DNA of 64,000 nt, taken from the NCBI GenBank assembly GCA_035652335.1, contig DASRDZ010000010.1, positions 1 to 64,000 on the forward strand, in the 5' to 3' direction. Each line of letters begins with the position of its first letter. Positions within the stretch are counted from its first letter, which is position 1. This document shows, piece by piece, positions 42,771 through 51,130 of this stretch. Both the position numbers and the translations under genes were made by a program. The stretch is from DASRDZ01 sp035652335. GTDB lineage: Bacteria; Chloroflexota; Dormibacteria; Aeolococcales; Aeolococcaceae. The notes under the pieces are model-generated. The model did no database searches. It saw only the letters and a list, made by a program, of their open reading frames with translations, and was not told where the DNA came from.

Positions 42771-45700
42771 TCAGTGATCGTAACGTAGGAGCCGGGGGCG
42801 GCCCAGCAGCCCGCTGACGCGCTGGTCCTCGGGACCGTAGATCGTCGGCACGCCACGCGCCACCAGCGGCGCCAGGGTGTTGGTCACCTCCAGCTCGATG
42901 AGGTTCTCGCCGGCACGCAGCGGGACCTCGATGCGCCAGGGGCGGCACCACAGCGCGCCGAGGTCCTCGCCGTTGACGCGCACGCCGGCGCTGCCGCGCA
43001 CCTCGCCGAGGTCGAGCACCGCGTCCATGTCGCGCTCCACCCGCACCGTGGCGCGATGCAGGATGACGCCGGCGAAGGAGTCCAGGCCCTGGCGGTGCCA
43101 GGAGATGCCGGTGCGGATCACGCCGTCGCCGAGCGTCAGCACGGGGTGCTCGCGGAAGCAGGCGGCGCCGCGCCCGCCGGCCTGTGCCTGCACGCGGATC
43201 GCCACGCGCGCACCGCCGCGCAGCGGCAGCACGCCGTCGTCGATCCGCACCTCCTCGCCGTCGAGCCAGGCCTGCACCTCGCCGTCGACCGGCAGCGTCA
43301 TGCTGCGCGCGCCGGGCGGCGCCAGGAAGCAGAACCACGATGGCGGGGGCGGCTCCGGGGAGTCCGACCAGCGCTGCGGCACCAGCCCGCGCACCACCTC
43401 CTCGCCCTCCAGCCAGGCGACGTCGGTGAGCGTGTGGCGGCGCTCGATCTGCTCGCGCGCTCCCCAGCCGGAGAGCGGGCTGCCCGCGCTGAGGCCGTAG
43501 GCGCCCACCCACGGTTCACCCGCGGCGCAGGTCTCCCAGCGCTCGTCGCTGCCGATCTCCAGCACCGCTCCCGAGCGCAGGCGCAGCCGCAGGCTGCAGC
43601 CGAAGCTCGGCGTGGTCATCGTCTCACCGGCGAAGGCCTCGACGACGTGCTCGCCCGCCTCCAGATGCGGCGGCACCTCGACGTGGTGCGTCGCCGCTGC
43701 GCTCGAGGACACCTCGACCTCGGCGGGCTCGCTCAGCGTGATGCGCCGCCGGAAGCGGCGCGCCTGCGGCGCGCCGCGATAGTCGGGGTGCACCATCCGT
43801 CCGCCCCAGATGCCCACGGGCGCACGGCGGTAGGGCTCGCCGAAGCACCACGACAGCGCCGTCGGCGGCGGCTTGCTGTAGCCGCGATAGGCGAGATGCG
43901 GGGCGTGCCGCGGCACCACCTCGACGGCCACCTCGTGCCAGCCGGCGTCGAGGTGCACGGGGATGGCCAGCACGCCGTTGTCGAGCGGGCCGGCGAGATG
44001 CGTGCCGTCGAGCCACACCGTGATGACGGCGTCACCCTCGATGACGAGGTGCGTGTCGCAGGCCTGCGGCACGTGGCCGTAGGAGACCAGGCGTGCGCCG
44101 TCCTCGGGCAGCACCGCCTTCCACGTCTCCACCTTGCCGCGCACGCCGAAGAGCGTCTCCAGGCAGACGTCCTCGATGCCGTAGCGCTCCGAGTACTCGA
44201 AGGGGACGCCGTCGACGGTGGCCCGAGGGCCGTACGTCGACACCACCTCGCGCCAGCCGTCGCGCAGCATCCGCTCGCGCGGAGGGACGCGCCCGTTGTC
44301 GCCGCTCATGCGCTCCTCCATGCCCAGCGAACGCATGGGATGCTCGACGTCCTCGGGCACGACGGGAGCGCTGCGCCAGGCGGGATCGTCGCCCTCGCGC
44401 CAGGCGAAGGTGCGGCGCTCCACCGGCGGTGTGCCCGGGTTGGGCGGCAGGCGCAGGTCGCCCCAGCGGTTCTCGCCCCACTCGAGGTAGCGGCACTCCC
44501 ACTCCACCGCCAGGGGGATCTCCTGCGACGGTGCCGGCGTGGCGACGCGCTGCGGCTCACCGGGCGGCAGCGCGACGATGGTGAAGGGGCCGTCGAGGCG
44601 CAGCAGCAGGTCGTCGCCGTCGAGCCGCGCGTCGAGGGGGTGCACGCTGCCGTCGCGGAACTCCCAGCGCTCGGCGCTCCGCGGGCCCACGCCGCGCACG
44701 CGCAGCTCGCCCTCGCCGGTGCAGAGCAGCAGGTCGAGGTCGCCGCAGCGCCGCCACTGCACGCGCACCTCCGCGCCGGCGGCGCGCGGCGGCGGCAGGG
44801 CGGCGGGCACCTCCGCGGGCGTGGCCACCACAGTCGCCAGCGAGCGCAATCTGGCCACGTGTGTCAGGAACTCGGCGTCGCCTGAGCCGTTCTCCGCCGA
44901 CCAGTCCGGCAGCGGCTCGACGATCACCACGGGAACGCCTCGCTCCGCCCGCGCGATCAGGGCGTCGACCACCGGCAGCGGCAGGCAGCGGCAGGCCGGC
45001 AGCACCACGGGCAGGTCGGGCACCCGGTCCAGCCAGTCCTCGTTCACCGCCATGCGGTCGTGGCCGGCGTCGTGCAGGAGGCTGCGCGTCGCCCACTCGT
45101 CGGGCCGGTCCCAGCGCACCGAGCCGTGGTGCCCCATGAGCTGCACGTACACCTGGTTGGCGCGCTGCGCGCTCTCGCCCCACTCCATGTGCCCGAGCGT
45201 GTCGGCCCACACCGTCGAGAGCGGGTGGAGGACGGCCACCTCCGGGTGGTGCCGCCCCGCCGCCGCGGCCATCATCACCCGCGCCATGGCCTCGGCGAAG
45301 GGCGCGTAGTGCCGCGAGAAGGGCTGGCGCCAGAGCATCTCCGGCGAGGCCCACTCCCACCACATGCCGCGCGTCGCGTAGTAGCCACCGTGTGGCAGGA
45401 ACAGCGACGCGCCCTCGCGCGCCCACTCGAAGAGCGCCTCCGCCTGGTGCGCCAGCGAGAGTCCCTGCCCCTGCGAGTGGAAGCCCTCCAGCCAGACGCG
45501 CGAGGCTCCGGTGAGCGTGGCCAGGGAGAGGTGGAAGCGGATGTCGCCCATCTGGTCACTGCCCGGCGCGTTGGCCCAGGCCATGGTCCGGAAGTGGTCG
45601 ACGTAGGCGAGGGCGCCGATGATCGGCGTGCCCATCCGCGACATCTGGTCGTAGCCGGCCAGCAGGCCGCGCTCGCGCACCATGCGCGCGTACGGCTCGG

Positions 45701-46451
45701 TGTAGGCGCGCTCGATGCGCTGCCTGGCCACGTCGCACACCTGCCAGCGCAGCGCCGGCATCCGCGGGTCGTCGGACGGCGCGAAGGGGACCGCGGGCGG
45801 GTCGAAGCCCTTGACGGCGCGGAACTCCTCGGCGAAGCCCGGCGCCCCGGTGCCGAAGCACCACATCTCGTCCTCGAAGAGCGCGACGACGGGATCGCCG
45901 TCGAGGTCGCCGGTCGACTCCGCCAGCATGCGGTTGACCGCGCCGTCCCTCGCCAGCGTCGCGACGGCGCGCACGTTGCCGAAGTCGAAGCCGTAGGGAA
46001 GCACGGTCGGCCCCGGCGCCGTCATCTCGCCGCGGAAGTCGGGATGCTCGCGCAGCAGCGCGGACATGTCGCGCATGCCGCCCGCCTGGTAGGGGCTGCC
46101 GGTGACGACGCCGAGCCCCAGCTCGCGACAGCGAAGCAGGATGCGCCGGTAGAGCGCGGTGCGCTCGGGCGTGCCCACCGGCGGGTCGTCGCCGACCGAG
46201 CCGCCGGCAGGGCCGAAGGCTGCCAGCGAGGCCGTCGCCACACCGCCGCAGCCCATCTCGACCAGGCGGTCGAGCTGCCAGCGCAGCCGCTCCTCGTCGA
46301 GCTTCTCGCCGCTCCACCACCACGCCGGGATGGGGCGCCACCTGTTCTCCGGGTTGCCCGCGAAGGCGCTGCGCAGCTCGGCGGGATCCGCGATCGCGCC
46401 GGTCCAATCCATGCGCACAGATGCCCTGGGGGCGGCGTCGTCGACGATCAT
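42771..46451 (-). CDS. GH106-like (alpha-L-rhamnosidase-type) glycoside hydrolase
   Basis: A 1226-residue protein. The N-terminal barrel region RPIPAWWWSGEKLDEERLRWQ, VEMGCGGVATASLAAFGP and VVALFEDEMWCFGTGAPGF matches the GH106 alpha-L-rhamnosidase type. A hinge of beta-sandwich domains follows, and the C-terminal jelly-roll GSAGVRVNGEDLGALWCRPW is the galactose-binding-like module common in GH2/GH106. No signal peptide is seen. The ATG at 46451 overlaps the stop of the upstream PhyH gene (ATGA); a second ATG at 46412 is possible. The probable substrate is a plant rhamnoside such as rhamnogalacturonan or a flavonoid glycoside. Confidence 0.75.
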   Translation of the reverse strand: MIVDDAAPRASVRMDWTGAIADPAELRSAFAGNPENRWRPIPAWWWSGEKLDEERLRWQLDRLVEMGCGGVATASLAAFGPAGGSVGDDPPVGTPERTALYRRILLRCRELGLGVVTGSPYQAGGMRDMSALLREHPDFRGEMTAPGPTVLPYGFDFGNVRAVATLARDGAVNRMLAESTGDLDGDPVVALFEDEMWCFGTGAPGFAEEFRAVKGFDPPAVPFAPSDDPRMPALRWQVCDVARQRIERAYTEPYARMVRERGLLAGYDQMSRMGTPIIGALAYVDHFRTMAWANAPGSDQMGDIRFHLSLATLTGASRVWLEGFHSQGQGLSLAHQAEALFEWAREGASLFLPHGGYYATRGMWWEWASPEMLWRQPFSRHYAPFAEAMARVMMAAAAGRHHPEVAVLHPLSTVWADTLGHMEWGESAQRANQVYVQLMGHHGSVRWDRPDEWATRSLLHDAGHDRMAVNEDWLDRVPDLPVVLPACRCLPLPVVDALIARAERGVPVVIVEPLPDWSAENGSGDAEFLTHVARLRSLATVVATPAEVPAALPPPRAAGAEVRVQWRRCGDLDLLLCTGEGELRVRGVGPRSAERWEFRDGSVHPLDARLDGDDLLLRLDGPFTIVALPPGEPQRVATPAPSQEIPLAVEWECRYLEWGENRWGDLRLPPNPGTPPVERRTFAWREGDDPAWRSAPVVPEDVEHPMRSLGMEERMSGDNGRVPPRERMLRDGWREVVSTYGPRATVDGVPFEYSERYGIEDVCLETLFGVRGKVETWKAVLPEDGARLVSYGHVPQACDTHLVIEGDAVITVWLDGTHLAGPLDNGVLAIPVHLDAGWHEVAVEVVPRHAPHLAYRGYSKPPPTALSWCFGEPYRRAPVGIWGGRMVHPDYRGAPQARRFRRRITLSEPAEVEVSSSAAATHHVEVPPHLEAGEHVVEAFAGETMTTPSFGCSLRLRLRSGAVLEIGSDERWETCAAGEPWVGAYGLSAGSPLSGWGAREQIERRHTLTDVAWLEGEEVVRGLVPQRWSDSPEPPPPSWFCFLAPPGARSMTLPVDGEVQAWLDGEEVRIDDGVLPLRGGARVAIRVQAQAGGRGAACFREHPVLTLGDGVIRTGISWHRQGLDSFAGVILHRATVRVERDMDAVLDLGEVRGSAGVRVNGEDLGALWCRPWRIEVPLRAGENLIELEVTNTLAPLVARGVPTIYGPEDQRVSGLLGRPRLLRYDH

Positions 46452-47227
46452 CGGCAGCCGCGGAAGGGCATGTGGTCGCCGCTGCGGAAGCGCGGCGGCG
46501 TGGCGTACACGTTGCGGTGCGGCGTCCCGTCGCCGCGGAGCAGGTAGCAGATCGGCCAGGGTTGCTCGCCGCGGATGCGCGTGGTGGTGGGGATGTAACG
46601 GATGGTCAGCCCGCAGCGGCGGCGCGTCGAGCGGTTCGCGCGCGAGCCGTGCACGATGCTCGGGTGGTGCACCGAGACCCCGCCTCGCGGCACCACCACG
46701 TCGACGGCGGCGGACTCGTCGACGTCGAGCGCGATCTCGGAGCTGAGCAGGTTCTCGATCGCCGTGACCTCGCGCCGCTCGTGCACCGGCCAGTCGTGGC
46801 TGCCGGGGATGACGCGCAGGCAGCCGTTCTCCGGCAGCGAGTCGTCGACGGCGAGCCAGAGCGAGACCACCTCCATCGGCTCCAGCTGCGGCCAGTAGGC
46901 GGCGTCCTGGTGCCAGAGCACGGGCTGGCCGTCGCCGGGTGGCTTGCACACGTACTGCGAGGCGAAGAGCGCGATGCCGTCGCCGATGAACTGCGCGGCG
47001 ACGTCGAGGAGGCGGTCGTCGCCGACCAGGCGCACCCAGAAGGGGTCGTCGGCGAGCAGGTCGACGCCAAGCGTCTCCGGGCGCCGCCCCGGGTTGCGCG
47101 CGGTGAGCCAGTCGACATGGGCGGCCACCTCGTCGATGAGCTCAACGTCGAGGACGTCGGGGAACACCGCGTAGCCCTGGCGGGCGTAGTGCTGCAGCGG
47201 CGACTCGGCGGTCGCGGCGGTGCTCAT
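46448..47227 (-). CDS. Phytanoyl-CoA dioxygenase (PhyH) family oxygenase, copy 1
   Basis: A 259-residue Fe(II)/2-oxoglutarate oxygenase. The iron-binding HxD is in VLWHQDAAYWPQLEP, with a distal His in HHPSIVHGSRANRS followed by an Arg-rich strand for 2-oxoglutarate. PhyH bacterial paralogues hydroxylate diverse small molecules, so phytanate is not implied. It overlaps the GH106-like gene by ATGA, which ties the two translationally and suggests an aglycone or modified-sugar substrate. The start is at 47227, 14 bp after the preceding gene on the same strand; no strong SD is seen. Confidence 0.87.
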   Translation of the reverse strand: MSTAATAESPLQHYARQGYAVFPDVLDVELIDEVAAHVDWLTARNPGRRPETLGVDLLADDPFWVRLVGDDRLLDVAAQFIGDGIALFASQYVCKPPGDGQPVLWHQDAAYWPQLEPMEVVSLWLAVDDSLPENGCLRVIPGSHDWPVHERREVTAIENLLSSEIALDVDESAAVDVVVPRGGVSVHHPSIVHGSRANRSTRRRCGLTIRYIPTTTRIRGEQPWPICYLLRGDGTPHRNVYATPPRFRSGDHMPFRGCR

Positions 47228-47241
47228 CGCCGGCGGCCCGG

Positions 47242-48150
47242 TCAGCGGCGGAGGGTCTGCACGAAGCGGCGCAGACGCGACGCTGCCGCCGCGCCCGCCG
47301 CCCCGCCGCTCGGCGCCGGGGGAGCCGGAGCAGGGATGAGGCTGCCGGCGAAGACGAGTGCGCCCAGCGCGGTGAGCAGGGTGCCGGGGAGCAGGCTGCG
47401 CAGCGGCAGCCCGGCGGCGACCGCCCGGATCGGCGTCCTGCGCAGCGGCGCCGCCCTCACCGGTGCTCGCGGCGCCGCCGGGACGACCGGTGCGGTCTCG
47501 ACGGTGGGGATGGTGACCACGGCGGGCACCGGCGGCGGCGTGGGCACCAAGAGGTCGGCGGGCGGCAGTGGCGGCAGCACGGTGTTGCCGTCGTCGGTGG
47601 TGAGGATGGTGAGGATCGCCGAGGCCTGGCGGACGCACGGCGTGAGCTGGTCACCGGGATTGGGCAGCGGCACGGGCGGCGCGGCCGGCGGCGAGGGAGG
47701 AGTCACCGGAAGCGCAGGGATCGTGGCCACCGGCGACGTCAAAGGAGAGGGGCAGGCGGTTGCAGCGGGTGAGCCTGCGCCGATGTCCTGATACACGGTG
47801 ACCACCGCATCGCCCGGCGGGTCGTCCTGGGGGATCTCGAAGTTGCACTGCACCGTCCCGGTGTTGCTGGCGGAGCCGACCGCGCACTTCTGCGCCGGCG
47901 CGCCCGGCGCGCAGGCGGGTGCCGGGCAGACCGTCAGCGTGTACCCGACGGAGGGGGCGAACCCCTGCCCGGAGACGCTGATGGTGGCGCCGGGCAGGCC
48001 GCTGGCCGGCGCGACCTGGACGGCCGTCGAGGCCGTCGGCGGGGGCGGCTGGGTCGCGGCGGCCGGGTGCGCGTCGAGCAGCGAGAGCACGCCGGCCAGC
48101 GCCATGGCGGCGGCGACCGCCCTGGCGGCGCGACGGGGAGCTGTGCCCAT
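47242..48150 (-). CDS. Secreted protein with Ig-like (IPT/TIG-type) domain and C-terminal anchor
   Basis: A 302-residue cell-surface candidate. The signal peptide is about residues 1-36 (AVAAAMALAGVLSLLDAHPAAA). A beta-sandwich similar to IPT/TIG-type domains follows (VAPASGLPGATISVSGQGFAPSVGYTL, with a CPAPAC pair). Then come a long Pro/Val-rich stalk, a hydrophobic helix (LLPGTLLTALGALVFAGSLI) and a short Arg-rich tail, that is, a wall-spanning stalk with membrane anchor. The ATG at 48150 has GAGG about 11 nt upstream. It is divergent from locus C, and PhyH copy 1 lies 14 bp downstream. No enzymatic role is evident. Confidence 0.7.
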   Translation of the reverse strand: MGTAPRRAARAVAAAMALAGVLSLLDAHPAAATQPPPPTASTAVQVAPASGLPGATISVSGQGFAPSVGYTLTVCPAPACAPGAPAQKCAVGSASNTGTVQCNFEIPQDDPPGDAVVTVYQDIGAGSPAATACPSPLTSPVATIPALPVTPPSPPAAPPVPLPNPGDQLTPCVRQASAILTILTTDDGNTVLPPLPPADLLVPTPPPVPAVVTIPTVETAPVVPAAPRAPVRAAPLRRTPIRAVAAGLPLRSLLPGTLLTALGALVFAGSLIPAPAPPAPSGGAAGAAAASRLRRFVQTLRR

Positions 48151-48215
48151 TCCCAACCAACCTCTTCTTCCCGCCCTCCGGGCGACCCTTCGGCGGCCCG
48201 GCGGCGACTCTAGCA

Positions 48216-48244
48216 TTGACCACCTCGTATGATTAGGTAAAAAT
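48216..48244 (+). promoter_or_regulatory. Promoter for LIV locus C
   Basis: TTGACC (48216-48221), 17-nt spacer, AAAAAT (48239-48244). The predicted transcription start is about 48252, giving a leader of roughly 27 nt with GGAGGAGGAAGGAAGG before the GTG at 48279; an in-frame ATG at 48252 would make it leaderless. Confidence 0.5.
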
Positions 48245-48278
48245 TCTAACAATGCAAGGTGGAGGAGGAAGGAAGGCC

Positions 48279-48794
48279 GTGCCTGCGCGGTCCGCTGCCC
48301 GCGGCGCACGCCTGGCCGCGCTGGCCGGGGCGCTCGCCGCGGCCGTCACCCTGAGCGGCTGCGGCGTCCGGCTGCAGGCCAACCACCTGGTGGTGCGCAT
48401 CGACGCCGCCGGCATGCACCTCGTCAGGGTCAACGGCAGCGCGGCCCGCGCCGGCACGGCCATCCCCTCGGGAGAAACCGTCATCGACGTCATCAACGCC
48501 GACCCGCAGCTCGCCCACACGGTGAGCCTGGTGCAGGGCGTCGCCACGCCGGGCGCTCTCCCCGAGCGCGTGCGCGCCGCCCGCCTGGTCAGCGACGACC
48601 CCGACCAGATCCTCGACATGACCGACTCGCTCGACCGCGACCAGGTCAAGGTCAGCGCCAGCGGCGGCATCATCGACGACCCCCAGACTGCGCAGTTCCA
48701 CGAGTACCTCGCGCCCGGCCAGGCCTACCTCATCGTCGACGTGGCCCACGCGAGCCGCGACTGGCTCGCCATCACCCCGAGCGGCGCCGCATGA
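48279..48794 (+). CDS. Lipoprotein heading LIV locus C
   Basis: A 171-residue exported lipoprotein with lipobox LSGC at Cys28. The mature part (HLVVRIDAAGMHLVRVNG, GETVIDVINADPQLAHTV) looks like a small beta-sandwich with cupredoxin-like strand spacing but no obvious copper ligands. GTG 48279 is preferred because of the strong GGAGGAAGG upstream; ATG 48252 is the alternative. The stop overlaps the permease ATG (ATGA). Its place matches the lipoprotein before locus B, so it may be a transporter accessory. Confidence 0.7.
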   Translation: MPARSAARGARLAALAGALAAAVTLSGCGVRLQANHLVVRIDAAGMHLVRVNGSAARAGTAIPSGETVIDVINADPQLAHTVSLVQGVATPGALPERVRAARLVSDDPDQILDMTDSLDRDQVKVSASGGIIDDPQTAQFHEYLAPGQAYLIVDVAHASRDWLAITPSGAA

Positions 48795-51130
48795 ACGCTC
48801 CACGGACCGCCACGCCGCAGGGCGTCCGTCCCACCGGGACGGCGGCCGCGCTTGGGCTGCGCCTGCGGGCGAGCTGGCGAGCCATGGCGGCGGCGCTGGC
48901 GTCGGAGGCGCGCCTCTGGGCGCCCGCCGCGGTGTGGGCGCGGCTGCGCGCCCTGCCGCTGCGGCGGAGGGTCGCCATCGCCGGCTGGATCGGCCTGGTG
49001 GTTGCCGTCATGATCGCCGGCAACCTGCCCTTCGGCAGCGACCACGGCATCCTCCTGCCGCGCAAGATCCCGCTCGGACTGGTGCTCCAGGGCGTGATCT
49101 TCGGTGCGGTGTACTCGCTGGTGGCCATCGGGCTGGTGCTGGTCTACCGCGCCGGCCGCTACATCAACTTCGCCCAGGGCGGCGCCGGCGCGGTGGGCGT
49201 GGTGCTCACCGCCAAGCTCATCCAGATCACCGGGATGAACTTCTTCCTCGCCGCGATCGTCGGCGTGGCGGCAGCCGGGCTGCTGGCGATGCTGGTGGAG
49301 GTGCTGGTCTTCCAGGGCCTGCGCATCTTCAGCTCGCCGCGCCTGGTCGCCACCGTGGCCACCCTCGGCGTGATGCAGCTCTTCGGCTTCGTCGAGTACA
49401 TGGTGCGCGGCATCGAGGCGGACCACTACTACAACCTGCTGCCCATTCCCAAGGCGCCGCTCAACCTCTCGTTCAGCATCGGCATCGTCGACTTCAACGG
49501 CGCCCACGTCCTGGTGCTGCTGGTGGTGCCGGTGGTGGTGCTGGCGCTGACGCTGTTCCTGCGCCTCACCGACTTCGGCGCCGCCATCCAGGCCGCCGCT
49601 GAGAATGCGGACCGCGCCCGGCTGGTGGGCATCACGGTGCGCCGCATGCACACCTACGTGTGGGCGATCGCGGGCGTGCTCAGCGGGCTCACCGCCATCC
49701 TCGCCGCGCCCTTCTTCAACTTCTCCAACGGCGTCAGCTCAGGACCGTCGCTCTTCCTGCTCGCCCTGGCACCCGCGGTGCTGGGTGGCATGAACAGCCT
49801 GGCGCAGACCTTCTTCGCCTCCCTCGGGCTCGGCGTGATGGAGTCCGTGGTGGGCTGGAACTACAACGTGGCGACGCTGGAGATGGTGCTCCTCGGCGTG
49901 CTGCTCGTCGGCCTGCTGCTGCGCCGCCGGTTGACCAGCCGCACCACCGAGGGCGAGGAGCGCTCCTTCGCGGTGGCCTCGCGGGTGCGCCAGTTCCCAC
50001 GCGAGCTGGCCAGGTTGCCGCTGGTGCGCGCCTGGCGCGGGGGCTTCCGCGCTCTGCTGCTCGGGATGGCCGTCCTGCTGCCGCTCGGCTTCGACCTGCA
50101 GCACCAGGTGGAGGCCGAGAACGTCCTCGTGTTCATCATCGCCGGCGTCTCGCTGGTCCTGCTCACCGGCTTCTCGGGGCAGATCTCCTTCGGGCAGTTC
50201 GGCATCGTCGGCTTCGGTGCGCTCTTCGGCGGCTGGCTGCTCACCAACGCGGGCCTCGACTACTGGACCTCGATGCTCGTCGTCACCGTCGCGGGCGGCA
50301 TGGTGGCGGCGGTCATCGGCATCCCCGCACTGCGCATCCGCGGCCTCTTCCTCGGGGCGGTGACGCTCGCCTTCGCGCTCGCCTGCACCGACTACTTCTT
50401 CTCCGACAGCGGCCACTTCCCCATCTTCACGCCGAGCGGGCCCGTGCACCGTCCCAGCCTGCCCTTCGGCTGGGACCTGGGCACCCAGCTCGACAAGGCG
50501 GGCGACGAGCTGCACCTCTACTGGTTCTGCCTCGGCGTGCTGGTGCTGGTGATGCTGATGGTCCGCGCGCTGCGCAACAGCCGCTGGGGGCGCGCCTTCC
50601 AGGCGGTGCGCGACAACGAGCGCGCCGCCAACGCCTACGGCGTGGGCTCGATGCAGACCAAGCTGCTCGCCTTCGCCGCCTCGGGGATGATCGCCGCGCT
50701 GGCCGGCTACCTCTACATCACCGTGCAGCAGCAGGTGGCCCCGACGTCGTTCCCGGTGACCACCTCGCTGGTGCTCTTCAGCGCGGTCGTCATCGGCGGG
50801 CTCGGCTCGCTCTCCGGCGCGGTCATCGGCGGCCTCTTCTTCGAGGGCGTGCAGTACTTCATCAAGGTGGACGCCATCCAGCTGCTGACCACGAGCCTCG
50901 GCTTGCTGGTGGTGCTGGCGTTCTTCCCGGGAGGGCTGGGCTCGCTGTTCTTCAACGTGCGCGACGCGCTGCTCCGCCGCTACGCGCTGCGCCGCCGCAT
51001 CGTGGTGCCGTCGCTGCTCGCCGACCGTCGGGTCGAGGACGGCACGGCGCCGGATGCCGAGGCTGCGCTGGTGGGCAACGCGGTCACCGCCGCAGCACCG
51101 GTCGGCGTCGGCGTGGGAGGAGGACAGTGA
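48791..51130 (+). CDS. LivH-LivM fusion permease (locus C)
   Basis: A 779-residue inner-membrane protein with the same layout as the locus B permease. It has an Arg-rich N-terminal region of about 55 residues. The LivH half (about 75-375) contains YRAGRYINFAQGGAGAVGV and AAAENADRARLVGITVRR; the LivM half (about 415-735) contains LTGFSGQISFGQFGIVGFGA, FQAVRDNERAANAYGVGS and GLGSLSGAVIGGLFFEG. The tail RDALLRRYALRRRIVVPSL repeats the locus B tail. It overlaps the lipoprotein (ATGA) and the MFS-LivF gene (GTGA). The fusion would form the whole membrane pore from one chain. Confidence 0.88.
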   Translation: MNAPRTATPQGVRPTGTAAALGLRLRASWRAMAAALASEARLWAPAAVWARLRALPLRRRVAIAGWIGLVVAVMIAGNLPFGSDHGILLPRKIPLGLVLQGVIFGAVYSLVAIGLVLVYRAGRYINFAQGGAGAVGVVLTAKLIQITGMNFFLAAIVGVAAAGLLAMLVEVLVFQGLRIFSSPRLVATVATLGVMQLFGFVEYMVRGIEADHYYNLLPIPKAPLNLSFSIGIVDFNGAHVLVLLVVPVVVLALTLFLRLTDFGAAIQAAAENADRARLVGITVRRMHTYVWAIAGVLSGLTAILAAPFFNFSNGVSSGPSLFLLALAPAVLGGMNSLAQTFFASLGLGVMESVVGWNYNVATLEMVLLGVLLVGLLLRRRLTSRTTEGEERSFAVASRVRQFPRELARLPLVRAWRGGFRALLLGMAVLLPLGFDLQHQVEAENVLVFIIAGVSLVLLTGFSGQISFGQFGIVGFGALFGGWLLTNAGLDYWTSMLVVTVAGGMVAAVIGIPALRIRGLFLGAVTLAFALACTDYFFSDSGHFPIFTPSGPVHRPSLPFGWDLGTQLDKAGDELHLYWFCLGVLVLVMLMVRALRNSRWGRAFQAVRDNERAANAYGVGSMQTKLLAFAASGMIAALAGYLYITVQQQVAPTSFPVTTSLVLFSAVVIGGLGSLSGAVIGGLFFEGVQYFIKVDAIQLLTTSLGLLVVLAFFPGGLGSLFFNVRDALLRRYALRRRIVVPSLLADRRVEDGTAPDAEAALVGNAVTAAAPVGVGVGGGQ